A stretch of 9,671 bases of DNA. Origin: Betaproteobacteria bacterium. Its GTDB lineage: Bacteria > Pseudomonadota > Gammaproteobacteria > Burkholderiales > Casimicrobiaceae. The number at the start of each line of letters is the position of its first letter. Position 1 is the first letter of the stretch. The notes beneath the pieces are model-generated. The model was not told the origin of the DNA, made no database searches, and saw only the letters and a list, made by a program, of their open reading frames with translations. Position numbers and translations under genes: made by a program. Shown here piece after piece: positions 1 to 7,180 of the stretch. The stretch lies in the NCBI GenBank assembly GCA_005888955.1, contig VBCS01000315.1, forward strand, positions 1 to 9,671. The letters run 5' to 3'.

Positions 1-321
1 AGCGGCCATGCGCGCTTGGGCGTGATCGTCGACAGGGAGGGCGGGCCGTTCCACACCCGATTGCGCCCGGCGGCGACGATCATCACCGGGGACTTCAATC
101 TCGAGCCGAACGATCCGCTGCACGCGCGCATGACCGAGCCGTTTTCCGACGAGACGCCGCCGCTCACCGACGCCTGGGAAATCGCTCACCCGGGCGAGCC
201 GGAGCAGCACTGCGACTTCATCTTCGTGTCCGCCGATCTCGTGCCGCGCGTGAGCACGGTCCGCGTCGACCAGAAGACGCAGGCGTCGGATCACCAGCCG
301 GTCGTCATGGAACTCGGGTAG
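1..321 (+). CDS. Endonuclease/exonuclease/phosphatase-family protein, C-terminal part
   Basis: The frame is open from the first base, so the true start lies upstream of the window; the TTG at 16 is only an internal codon. About 106 residues are visible. They contain the two C-terminal signatures of the EEP (DNase I-like) metal-dependent phosphoesterase fold: GDFNLEPNDP, with the Asp/Asn pair that contacts metal and substrate, and near the end SDHQPVVMEL, with the Asp-His pair that includes the catalytic His. The segment CDFIFVS between them is also typical. Family members hydrolyse phosphodiester or phosphomonoester bonds in nucleic acids, lipids or inositol phosphates, and the substrate cannot be told from this fragment. 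The stop is only 3 bases before the next gene, but that gene has much lower GC, so shared function is not implied. The family call is firm; the substrate is unknown. Confidence 0.85.
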   Translation, partial: SGHARLGVIVDREGGPFHTRLRPAATIITGDFNLEPNDPLHARMTEPFSDETPPLTDAWEIAHPGEPEQHCDFIFVSADLVPRVSTVRVDQKTQASDHQPVVMELG

Positions 322-324
322 AGC

Positions 325-1407
325 ATGCTCGAACGCTTGATCAAGCTTCGCCGAATGCCACAACCGTGGGGAATCCGCGGGCTCGTTGACTGGGCGTCAG
401 CCATAGTCCGCAACGCGCCGATCGATCAAGCGAGTTACGGCGCGAGAATCGCCAAGGAAAAGGACAACTTCCAAGACTGCATCAATGTTCACGATCTGCC
501 TCCCATCTTTCATTACTGGTCGAACAAGCACTTGCGTCCGCGGCTGCAGGATTGTGGCGTGGAATCGATCGAGGGGTTCTTCGGCAACCGGTTGGCGCAG
601 GCATATGATGCCTCGCCAAATGACACACGGCGCTTCATTAGCATCGGTGCCGGCAATTGCGAGCTCGAGGTCGCCCTGGCGAAACAGCTGATCGCGCAAG
701 GCAAGGGGTCGTTTCGACTCGAATGTATGGAGCTCAGCACGCAGATGCTGCAGCGCGGTGCGAAGCTTGCCGCCGAAGCGGGGGTTGCAAATAATCTCGT
801 TCCGCTAGAGGCGGATTTCAACAGCTGGCGGCCAACCGTCCAATATGATGCCGTGGTTTGTAATCAGTCGCTGCATCATGTGTTGAATCTCGAGGGGCTA
901 TTCGGCAGCATTAAGCACTGCTTGCGGCAGGATGGTCCCTTTATCGTGTTCGACATCATCGGTAGGAATGGCCACCGACGTTGGCCTGAAGCTCTGGAGC
1001 TCGTGCGTGAATTCTGGTCGGAGCTTCCGCGGAATTACCGATACAATCGACTGCTGAGTCGACAGGAAGAAACTTTTCTCGATTGGGATTGTTCGATCGA
1101 GGGATTCGAGGGAATTCGTGCCCAGGACATTCTGCCTTTGCTCGTGCAGGAATTCTCGTTTGAGTTCTTTTTCGCCTTCGCCAACATCGTCGATCCGTTC
1201 ATTGATCGATCATTTGGCCACAATTTCGACGTCGCGGCAGAGTGGGACAATGCATTCATCGATCGGGTTCATGCGAGAGACGAGAGCGAGATCCTGGCTG
1301 GCAGGATCAAGCCGACACATATGCTGGCTGTGCTTTCTAAAGCACCCGTGCAGGCAACGATTTGCGATCGCCATCTGACACCGAACTTCTGTATTAGAAG
1401 ATGCTAG
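325..1407 (+). CDS. Class I SAM-dependent methyltransferase, 360 aa, glycan-locus type
   Basis: Predicted soluble 360-residue methyltransferase. The SAM-binding loop (motif I) is FISIGAGNCELEVALA at residues 104-119. The acidic residue ending strand 2 is probably E136, and strand 4 is followed by NQSLHHV at 180-186. After the Rossmann domain come GRNGHRRWPEAL (213-224), EGFEGIRAQDILPLL (259-273) and NIVDPFIDRSFGHNFD (287-302). From memory, these are well conserved in a family of uncharacterised methyltransferases found beside glycosyltransferases. An N-terminal helical segment containing HYWSNKHLRPRL (63-74) is also typical. The acceptor is unknown; a sugar or glycan is inferred only from the neighbours. 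The start at 325 has no strong Shine-Dalgarno and a Met at residue 11 is an alternative. Local GC is roughly 48-55% in the lines counted, against 65-75% in the flanking housekeeping genes, suggesting transfer. The last 20 or so residues look like a non-conserved tail. Confidence 0.85.
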   Translation: MLERLIKLRRMPQPWGIRGLVDWASAIVRNAPIDQASYGARIAKEKDNFQDCINVHDLPPIFHYWSNKHLRPRLQDCGVESIEGFFGNRLAQAYDASPNDTRRFISIGAGNCELEVALAKQLIAQGKGSFRLECMELSTQMLQRGAKLAAEAGVANNLVPLEADFNSWRPTVQYDAVVCNQSLHHVLNLEGLFGSIKHCLRQDGPFIVFDIIGRNGHRRWPEALELVREFWSELPRNYRYNRLLSRQEETFLDWDCSIEGFEGIRAQDILPLLVQEFSFEFFFAFANIVDPFIDRSFGHNFDVAAEWDNAFIDRVHARDESEILAGRIKPTHMLAVLSKAPVQATICDRHLTPNFCIRRC

Positions 1408-1472
1408 ACGCTCGCTTCACAATCACCTACGGCGGGCGCAAATTCCAAGCCCGATGGATACCGTGTGCGCGC

Positions 1473-1501
1473 TGTACGTACACCAGAGCTCAGGGTAAAA
1501 T
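1473..1501 (+). promoter_or_regulatory. Weak candidate promoter with overlapping palindrome
   Basis: TAAAAT at 1496-1501 matches the sigma-70 -10 box at 5 of 6 positions. The hexamer 17 bases upstream (TGTACG, 1473-1478) matches TTGACA at only 3 of 6. The palindrome TGTACGTACA (1473-1482) overlaps this -35 position, as an operator might. This is inference from sequence alone; a chance match is quite possible. Confidence 0.2.
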
Positions 1502-1515
1502 ACCAAGCTTACACC

Positions 1516-1541
1516 GGCGTGGACGGAACGGTGCGTCCGCC
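1516..1541 (+). repeat. Bulged stem-loop in the leader of the coiled-coil methyltransferase gene
   Basis: GGACG (1521-1525) pairs with CGTCC (1534-1538), and GGC (1516-1518) pairs with GCC (1539-1541), leaving a GT bulge and an 8-base loop. The structure ends 29 bases before the TTG start at 1571. There is no following T-run, so it is not a standard terminator. It might affect translation of the next gene, or be chance in GC-rich DNA. Confidence 0.25.
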
Positions 1542-1570
1542 TTGCCGAGAATTCACTCCGCATCGCGCCA

Positions 1571-2653
1571 TTGAGCGTCTCTCTTCCCTTCACCGGCGAA
1601 CGATTCACGCCCGAGCTCGGGGGTGCGATCTGGTACGAGCATTGGCACCGCTATTGCGCCGTCTTGCCTGCGGTCATCGGTAAGCGAGTCCTCGACTGCG
1701 CCTGCGGCGAGGGGTACGGCAGCAGCTTGCTCGCCAGCGTTGCGGGTTGCGTGACCGGCATCGACATCGACAGTGCCGCGGTACAGCACGCGAGCTCGCG
1801 CTACGGCGAGCAAACCAATCTGCGCTTCGTCCAGGGTTCGTGCGCTTCGCTGCCGCTGGCCGACAAGAGCGTCGACGTCGTGATCTCCTTCGAAACGATA
1901 GAGCATATCGAGGCGCAGGTCGCGATGCTTGCGGAATTTCGCCGCGTGCTGGCCGCCGACGGAATCCTCATTATGTCGTCACCGAACAAACCGACTTACT
2001 CGGGAGAGACCGGCTGCGTCAATGAGTATCATGTCAGGGAGTTGACGCGCGACGAACTGAAGTCGATGCTCGATACGCGATTCCCGCAACAAGCATGGTA
2101 CGGCCAGCGCTGCCTGGCGCACTCGATGCTGTGGGCGGAAACCTCGTCCCACCCGCGCGTGGCGGAGCTCGTCGCGCTGATCGGCGATGGCGTAAGAGCT
2201 CTCGACGCGCCCGCGGCGGCGATCTATTTCCTAGTCGTTTGTGGCGGGCACGCCGCGGTGTTGCCGCGGCTGCCGGCATTGTCAATATTCGACGATGGCG
2301 CGCAGTCCCTGTATCGCGACTACGAGCGCGCATTGCTCGCTGAAAAGCACTCGTATTGGGATGTGCTCGATGCGCGCAAGATCGCCGAGCAACGCCTGCA
2401 GGAAGCGATCGTGGCGGTCAACGACCTTGCCAGCGCGCGGCAGCGAGAGGAAGCGCTGCGCGGCAGGCTGGTCGCGTTGGAAGCGCAGCTCGCGGAAGCG
2501 CAACAGGAGCGTGCGCGTGCTGCTGCGACCATGACGGAATCCGTTGCGCGCTTGCGGTACCGCGAGTCATGGCAGGGCTGGTTGCGGTGGCCGCTGGGGC
2601 GATTGCGGCGACGGATGCGACAACCCGCGGCGATCGGAGGGCGATCGCAGTGA
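1571..2653 (+). CDS. SAM-dependent methyltransferase with C-terminal coiled coil and basic Trp-rich tail
   Basis: 360-residue protein. The N-terminal half is a class I methyltransferase: LPFTGERFTPE at 5-15 and YEHWHRY at 22-28 open the family, motif I is VLDCACGEGYG at 40-50, GIDID at 63-67 supplies the SAM-ribose acidic residue, and ETIEHIE (108-114) and SSPNKPTYS (136-144) follow. Residues about 255-329 are charged and Leu/Ala/Glu-rich with heptad-like spacing, predicted as a long coiled coil. The tail (330-349) is basic with three Trp: YRESWQGWLRWPLGRLRRRM. The TTG at 1571 is the only plausible start: upstream in frame to the TAA at 1496 there is no ATG, GTG or TTG, and the conserved motif begins at residue 5. 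No clear Shine-Dalgarno is seen. The stop overlaps the next gene's start (GTGA, 2650-2653). It probably methylates a sugar or nascent glycan; this is inferred from context. Confidence 0.88.
   Translation: MSVSLPFTGERFTPELGGAIWYEHWHRYCAVLPAVIGKRVLDCACGEGYGSSLLASVAGCVTGIDIDSAAVQHASSRYGEQTNLRFVQGSCASLPLADKSVDVVISFETIEHIEAQVAMLAEFRRVLAADGILIMSSPNKPTYSGETGCVNEYHVRELTRDELKSMLDTRFPQQAWYGQRCLAHSMLWAETSSHPRVAELVALIGDGVRALDAPAAAIYFLVVCGGHAAVLPRLPALSIFDDGAQSLYRDYERALLAEKHSYWDVLDARKIAEQRLQEAIVAVNDLASARQREEALRGRLVALEAQLAEAQQERARAAATMTESVARLRYRESWQGWLRWPLGRLRRRMRQPAAIGGRSQ
2636..2641 (+). promoter_or_regulatory. Shine-Dalgarno fixing the GTG start of the first glycosyltransferase
   Basis: GGAGGG lies 8 bases before the GTG at 2650, an ideal spacing, and sits inside the last codons of the upstream methyltransferase gene. 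It supports 2650 as the start rather than the in-frame ATG at 2356, which would give 98 extra residues read out of frame across the methyltransferase coiled coil. Confidence 0.75.
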
Positions 2654-4551
2654 CCCTGGACATCATCGTTCCGGTCTATCGAGGTTTCGAAGCGGTAAGG
2701 CGGTGCATCGAGAGCGTGCTCTCGTTCCCGCAGCAGGCACAGTTCGAACTCATCGTCGTCGACGATGCGTGTCCGGAACCGGAGCTCGTCCGCTGGTTGC
2801 GTGAGCAGCGCGATCGGAAACGGATCACGCTTCTGCAGCAGCCCGCACGGCAGGGCTTTTCGGCGGCGGTCAACCGCGCGCTGGCGCTGCATCGGGATCG
2901 CGATGCCGTCATACTGCACAGCGACGTCGAAGTCGCCAACGACTGGCTCGATCGCCTCGCGGCGCACGCTGCCAGGGGACGCGACATCGGAACGGTAGCT
3001 CCGTTCGCGAGCTACGGCGGTGTGGCGGGGTATCCGCGTACCGGCTTCCGCAACGCGCTCCCGGACGGTCACACGGTCGCCTCACTCGACAGCGTGTTCC
3101 GGCGCGCCAACTTCGGGGCATCGGTCGCCGTTCCGCTCACTTGCGGTCCGTGCGTTTATCTGCGCCGAGAGTGCGTAACTGCTATCGGAGCGTTCGACGG
3201 GGGGCCTTTGGGCAGCGATTACGGTGTGGAACAGGACTTCTGTCTGCGCGCCTCGAGCGCGGGGTTCCACCACGTGCTCGCCGCCGATGTTTTTGTGGGC
3301 CATGCCGGTGCAGTGGCATTCGGCGTGACCGATGCGCAAGCGCTGGCGGCACGGGCTGAAAAGGCCCTGGACAAACTCTTTCCACACTATCCGGTCCTAC
3401 GCGCCGAATTTCTGAAGAACGATCCGGCGCGACCGTTTCAGCGGCAGGTCGATCTGCTCCGCCTTGCGGAATCACCGAAGCACTTGCTGCTCTTTATCAC
3501 GCACGCCTGGGGCGGCGGCATCCGCCGGCACATGACGGAGCTCGCGGCGATGGCCAGCGAGCGCTGTGAGGTCTTGTTCCTCGAACCCGCGGCAGGGACG
3601 ACAGTTAAACTCTCCTGGCCCAAGGACGCCGAGGGATTCAGCGCGTACTTTACGTTGCCCGACGACTCGCCGGCGTTGGTGTTGCTGCTGCGCACGTTGG
3701 GCGTGGCGCGCATGCATTTCCATCACATCCACGGCCTCCCGCGAGCGGTGCTCGATCTGCCTGGAGCTGTCGGCGTGCCGTACGATTGCACGCTGCACGA
3801 CTACTACGCGATCTGTCCTCAGTACCACCTAGTCACCGAGGACGGCCGCTATTGCGGCGAGCCCGACGCGGTGGGCTGCGCCGCATGCTTGACGCGGCGC
3901 CCGGGCCAATGGGGGCTGGACATCGGCGCGTGGCGCGGCGCGTTCGGGCGACTCTTGCGCGGCGCCGAGCGCGTCCTCGCGCCGTCGCGCGATGTGGCGC
4001 GGCGGATCGCGCGATACTTTCCCGACGTAGAGACGACGATACTGCCGCATCCCGAAGAACCCATTGCAGCGATGACCCGTGTGACGAGGGTCGTCACGCT
4101 GGGAAATCTGTCACCGGAAAAGGGGCTTCGCGTGGTTGCCGCCTGCGCAGAGGATGCGCGAGCGCGCAACCTGCCGTTGTCGTTCCGTGTGCTCGGCTCG
4201 ACCACTGAGCCCGTGCCGCTATGGCCGCAGGCTCCGTTGTCGATTCATGGGCAATACGCGGATGGGGAACTGCCGACGATTCTCGCTGCCGAGCGACCGG
4301 ATGTGATCTGGTTTCCCGCTCAGGTTCCGGAAACCTATTCGTACACACTCTCGGTGGCCCTTGCGGCCGGCGTTCCCATCGTGGCGGCGGCGCTCGGTGT
4401 GTTCCCCGAGCGCCTTGCGAATCACTCCTGCGCGATGGTCGTGCCCTGGGGTGCCGCACCTGAGATATGGAACGAAGCGCTGCTCCGTGCCGGTCAAGGC
4501 GGTCGGGTGGAGGGCACGCGGCCGGTGCCGGCGAAGTTGACCGTATCATGA
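2650..4551 (+). CDS. Bifunctional glycosyltransferase, GT2 plus GT4-like domains
   Basis: 633 residues from a GTG start overlapping the preceding stop. Residues 1 to about 240 form a GT2 (GT-A fold) domain: LDIIVPVY (3-10), LIVVDDACP (34-42), HSD (90-92) at the usual metal/nucleotide-binding strand where many GT2 enzymes have NSD or DxD, and VEQDF (193-197) carrying the presumed catalytic acidic residue. Residues about 277-633 form a GT-B, GT4-like domain opening with HLLLFITHAWGGGIRRH, then TLHDYYAICP (381-390), and near the C-terminus ETYSYTLSVALAAGVPIVA. Cysteines at 380, 389, 402, 410 and 413 cluster in the second domain and could bind a metal. The two domains suggest that one polypeptide adds two sugars, probably at the inner membrane face during surface polysaccharide assembly; donors and linkages cannot be read. 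The final ATGA (4548-4551) couples it to the next gene. Confidence 0.9.
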   Translation: MTLDIIVPVYRGFEAVRRCIESVLSFPQQAQFELIVVDDACPEPELVRWLREQRDRKRITLLQQPARQGFSAAVNRALALHRDRDAVILHSDVEVANDWLDRLAAHAARGRDIGTVAPFASYGGVAGYPRTGFRNALPDGHTVASLDSVFRRANFGASVAVPLTCGPCVYLRRECVTAIGAFDGGPLGSDYGVEQDFCLRASSAGFHHVLAADVFVGHAGAVAFGVTDAQALAARAEKALDKLFPHYPVLRAEFLKNDPARPFQRQVDLLRLAESPKHLLLFITHAWGGGIRRHMTELAAMASERCEVLFLEPAAGTTVKLSWPKDAEGFSAYFTLPDDSPALVLLLRTLGVARMHFHHIHGLPRAVLDLPGAVGVPYDCTLHDYYAICPQYHLVTEDGRYCGEPDAVGCAACLTRRPGQWGLDIGAWRGAFGRLLRGAERVLAPSRDVARRIARYFPDVETTILPHPEEPIAAMTRVTRVVTLGNLSPEKGLRVVAACAEDARARNLPLSFRVLGSTTEPVPLWPQAPLSIHGQYADGELPTILAAERPDVIWFPAQVPETYSYTLSVALAAGVPIVAAALGVFPERLANHSCAMVVPWGAAPEIWNEALLRAGQGGRVEGTRPVPAKLTVS

Positions 4552-7115
4552 CCGAAGTCGAGACTTATCGCGCGGAGTATCTTGCGCCACTGCCGAGCCG
4601 GCCGCGAGCCCGGGGACGGTTCGCGCTGCCGGTCATCGACGCCCGATACTGCTATCTTCCGGAGGGGCAGACCGAAGTGCGCGATCTGCCATTGCTGCAG
4701 CTCTACACCGGGGGTGTCGAGTGCGGCCACACTGATGCGCGTGCGGAACTCAAACGCCGCATTTCCGCTGTTGATGCCAGACTCGAGGAATTGCGCGCGG
4801 TTCGCGACCGCGCGCAGGGCGATCGCGAAGAACTCGCGACGCAACTCGTTTCGGCACAACGCGAACTACTCGTCGCCCAGATGCGGGTCGGCCAACTGGA
4901 AACGGCGACCACAGCGACACAGGCGCGGATCGACGAGCTGGAATCGAGCACGACGTGGCGCGCGACGGCGCCCGTTCGACGCGTTGGCCATCGGGCCAAG
5001 ATCACTGCGGCACGGCTCCGTGCGCAATGGGCGACGGTACGACAGTTACCGCGTTACGTTTCGCTTGCAATCACGGTCCTGCGCGACGAGGGACCCGGCG
5101 CGCTGGGGCGGCGGATAATGCGCCGGATTGCCCGCCAAAACCGATTCAAGCCCGCGGCAAGCAATGCGTTCTCTCCGGAGACGGAGATCCGCCCACTCGC
5201 GTTCGTCGACAGCAAGGATCCCCGAGTTACTATTATCGTGCCGATGTACGGCAAGCCTTTGCTGACCTATACCTGCCTCAAGAGCATCCAGGCGAACTCG
5301 CCTCCTGGCTCATACGAGGTGCTGATCGTCGATGATGCGTCGGCGGAGCCCGCTTCGATTTCGCTCGCCGCCGTGACCGGCGTTCGCTTCCTGCGCAACG
5401 ACACCAACGTCGGTTTCGTTCGTAGTTGCAATAGTGGTGCGTCGCTCGCTCGCGGCGCGATCCTGGTTTTTCTCAACAACGATACGATTGTTACGCCCGG
5501 CTGGCTCGAGGCGCTTACTGCAGTGCTGCGCGAGCATCCCGATGCAGGTCTGGTCGGTGCGAAGCTCATCTACCCCGACGGACGGCTACAGGAGGCGGGA
5601 GGCGTGGTATGGCGCGATGCCTCGGCGTGGAATTACGGCCGCGGCGACGATCCACACAAGCCGGAGTACAACTACCTTCGCGAGGTGGACTACTGTTCCG
5701 GCGCATGTCTCGCGGTCGACCGCGCGTTGTTCGACCAGATCGGCGGCTTCGATGTGCGCTTCGCGCCTGCCTATTGCGAAGACACCGATTTCGCGTTCGC
5801 GGTGCGCGCAGCCGGGCGCAAGGTCTATTATCAGCCGCTTGCTACCATCGTGCACTTCGAGGGCGCAACCTCGGGTACGGATCTGTCGAGCGGCGCCAAG
5901 CGTTACCAGGTCGTCAATCAGGGCACATTTCTAGCCAAATGGGCGGACGAGCTCAAGCGACATCGACCCAACGGACTCGCGCCTGAGCTCGAGCGTGACC
6001 GCTGGGCCAGACGCCGCGTTCTGGCGATCGACGCTTGCATGCTGACGCCGGATCAGGATTCCGGGTCGCAACGCACGCAACAGGTGCTGCATCTCCTCGT
6101 GAAGCTCGGCTGTAAAGTCACCTTCATTGCGGACAATCTAGAGTACCGACAGCCATACGTGACAATGTTGCAGCAAGCAGGCGTTGAGGTTCAGTTCCAT
6201 CCCTACGCCCGCTCGATTGCGGAGTTTCTTGGCAGACACGGCAGCGAGTTCGATGTCGTCGTTATAGCGCGGCATTACATCGCCGCAAAGCACATCGACG
6301 CTGTGCGCGCGTTTGCGCCGAAGGCTCTAGTCGTCTTTGATACTCACGATCTCCACTTCCTGCGCGAGGAAAGGCTAGCCGCCTTGGAGGGGAGTGGAGG
6401 CGCCATGGCGGGGAGCTCCCGGGAAGCGGAGCTCGCGCTGATCCGGAAGGCGGACGTCACGCTGGTTGTAAGTCCCTTCGAGAAGGATCTGCTCGAGCAG
6501 CTTGCGCCTGAAGCCAAGGTCATGGTTTTGTCCAATATCCATGAGCTGCGCCCGCGGGCAAGGTCATTTGCCGAGCGCGAAGGATTGGTGTTCATCGGCG
6601 GATTCCGCCATCCTCCCAACACCGACGGTGTCCTCTGGTATGCAAAGGAGGTGCTGCCGAAGGTGCGCGAGAAGCTGCCTGGCGTCAAAACATATATTGT
6701 AGGCAGCGATGTACCGCCAACCATCAAGAAGTTGGCTGCCGAGGATTTCATCGTTACCGGTTACGTAGCGGACATCGCACCGTACTTCAGCGGTTGCCGT
6801 GTATCCATATCGCCACTGCGCTACGGCGCGGGCGTCAAGGGTAAGGTAAATCTCGCGATGAGCTACGGAGTGCCCGTGGTCGCGACGACGCTGTCGATTG
6901 AGGGCATGCATCTGACGCCCGGTGTCGACGTCTTGACCGGCGACGATTCCGAAGCGTTCGCCGATGCTGTGGCGCGTGTCTACAATGACGAGCAGCTGTG
7001 GCAGGTCCTGTCCGAGGGCGGACGGGAGAACGTTCGCATCCACTTTTCGCATGAAGTCGCGCTGAGCGCGATCACGCGTTTGCTCGCCTTCTCGCAGGAC
7101 CGTCAGCTCAGCTAG
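4548..7115 (+). CDS. Coiled coil-GT2-GT4 multidomain glycosyltransferase, 855 aa
   Basis: The ATG at 4548 overlaps the previous stop (ATGA); the frame is open further upstream to 4467, but the overlap start is preferred. Residues 1-60 are an unassigned segment. Residues about 62-133 are a predicted coiled coil, followed by SSTTWRATAPVRR (133-145), a short motif common in O-antigen glycosyltransferases, and a basic helical linker (about 150-200). The GT2 domain spans about 226-450: RVTIIVPMY (226-234), IVDDAS (260-265), NND (310-312) and the catalytic-region CEDTDF (410-415). The GT4 domain spans about 488-850: TPDQDSGSQRT (500-510), FIGGFRHPPNTDG, and the donor-binding region YGAGVKGKVNLAMSYGVP (759-776) ending in EGM (785-787). 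Two activities, likely adding two sugars to a lipid-linked or nascent surface glycan, are inferred; donors are unknown. It is the last gene of the coupled plus-strand run. Confidence 0.92.
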   Translation: MTEVETYRAEYLAPLPSRPRARGRFALPVIDARYCYLPEGQTEVRDLPLLQLYTGGVECGHTDARAELKRRISAVDARLEELRAVRDRAQGDREELATQLVSAQRELLVAQMRVGQLETATTATQARIDELESSTTWRATAPVRRVGHRAKITAARLRAQWATVRQLPRYVSLAITVLRDEGPGALGRRIMRRIARQNRFKPAASNAFSPETEIRPLAFVDSKDPRVTIIVPMYGKPLLTYTCLKSIQANSPPGSYEVLIVDDASAEPASISLAAVTGVRFLRNDTNVGFVRSCNSGASLARGAILVFLNNDTIVTPGWLEALTAVLREHPDAGLVGAKLIYPDGRLQEAGGVVWRDASAWNYGRGDDPHKPEYNYLREVDYCSGACLAVDRALFDQIGGFDVRFAPAYCEDTDFAFAVRAAGRKVYYQPLATIVHFEGATSGTDLSSGAKRYQVVNQGTFLAKWADELKRHRPNGLAPELERDRWARRRVLAIDACMLTPDQDSGSQRTQQVLHLLVKLGCKVTFIADNLEYRQPYVTMLQQAGVEVQFHPYARSIAEFLGRHGSEFDVVVIARHYIAAKHIDAVRAFAPKALVVFDTHDLHFLREERLAALEGSGGAMAGSSREAELALIRKADVTLVVSPFEKDLLEQLAPEAKVMVLSNIHELRPRARSFAEREGLVFIGGFRHPPNTDGVLWYAKEVLPKVREKLPGVKTYIVGSDVPPTIKKLAAEDFIVTGYVADIAPYFSGCRVSISPLRYGAGVKGKVNLAMSYGVPVVATTLSIEGMHLTPGVDVLTGDDSEAFADAVARVYNDEQLWQVLSEGGRENVRIHFSHEVALSAITRLLAFSQDRQLS

Positions 7116-7146
7116 CTCGCCTCGTCGTACAACGCTGTCACCGTGC

Positions 7147-7180
7147 AGTACGGACCATGCTTGAGGCCGCGGTCCGCACT
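7147..7180. terminator. Stem-loop in the convergent gap, possible bidirectional terminator
   Basis: AGTACGGACC (7147-7156) pairs with GGTCCGCACT (7171-7180) with one mismatch (7150/7177), giving a 10-position stem around a 14-base loop. It sits between two convergent genes and overlaps the stop codon of the minus-strand methyltransferase. Neither strand has a T-run after it, so a canonical intrinsic terminator is not shown; it may act with Rho or only protect transcript ends. Confidence 0.4.

Larger units (their letters stand above)
1408..1570 (+). other. Intergenic region ahead of the glycosyltransferase operon
   Basis: This 163-base stretch has no convincing coding frame. It separates the low-GC methyltransferase from the coupled three-gene run and is the natural place for that run's promoter. 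It holds a 10-base perfect palindrome, a TAAAAT box and a bulged stem-loop, listed separately. I see no intrinsic terminator with a T-run for the upstream gene. Confidence 0.6.

Noticed and set aside
2356..2649. Upstream in-frame extension of the first glycosyltransferase by 98 residues
   Set aside because: The extra residues are Arg/Ala-rich out-of-frame reading of the methyltransferase coiled coil; the GT2 motif starts 3 residues after the GTG at 2650, which has a good Shine-Dalgarno.
2320..3072. Minus-strand open frame of 250 codons
   Set aside because: Antisense to the methyltransferase tail and GT2 domain, Arg-rich and without recognisable motifs; long antisense frames are expected at this GC.
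4467..4547. Longer start for the 855-aa glycosyltransferase
   Set aside because: It would overlap the previous gene by 85 bases; the ATG at 4548 gives the typical ATGA coupling overlap.
5221..7000. Recombination joint between GT2 and GT4 halves of the large glycosyltransferase based on GC
   Set aside because: Line-by-line GC varies between about 50 and 72% in both halves, with no single clear step.
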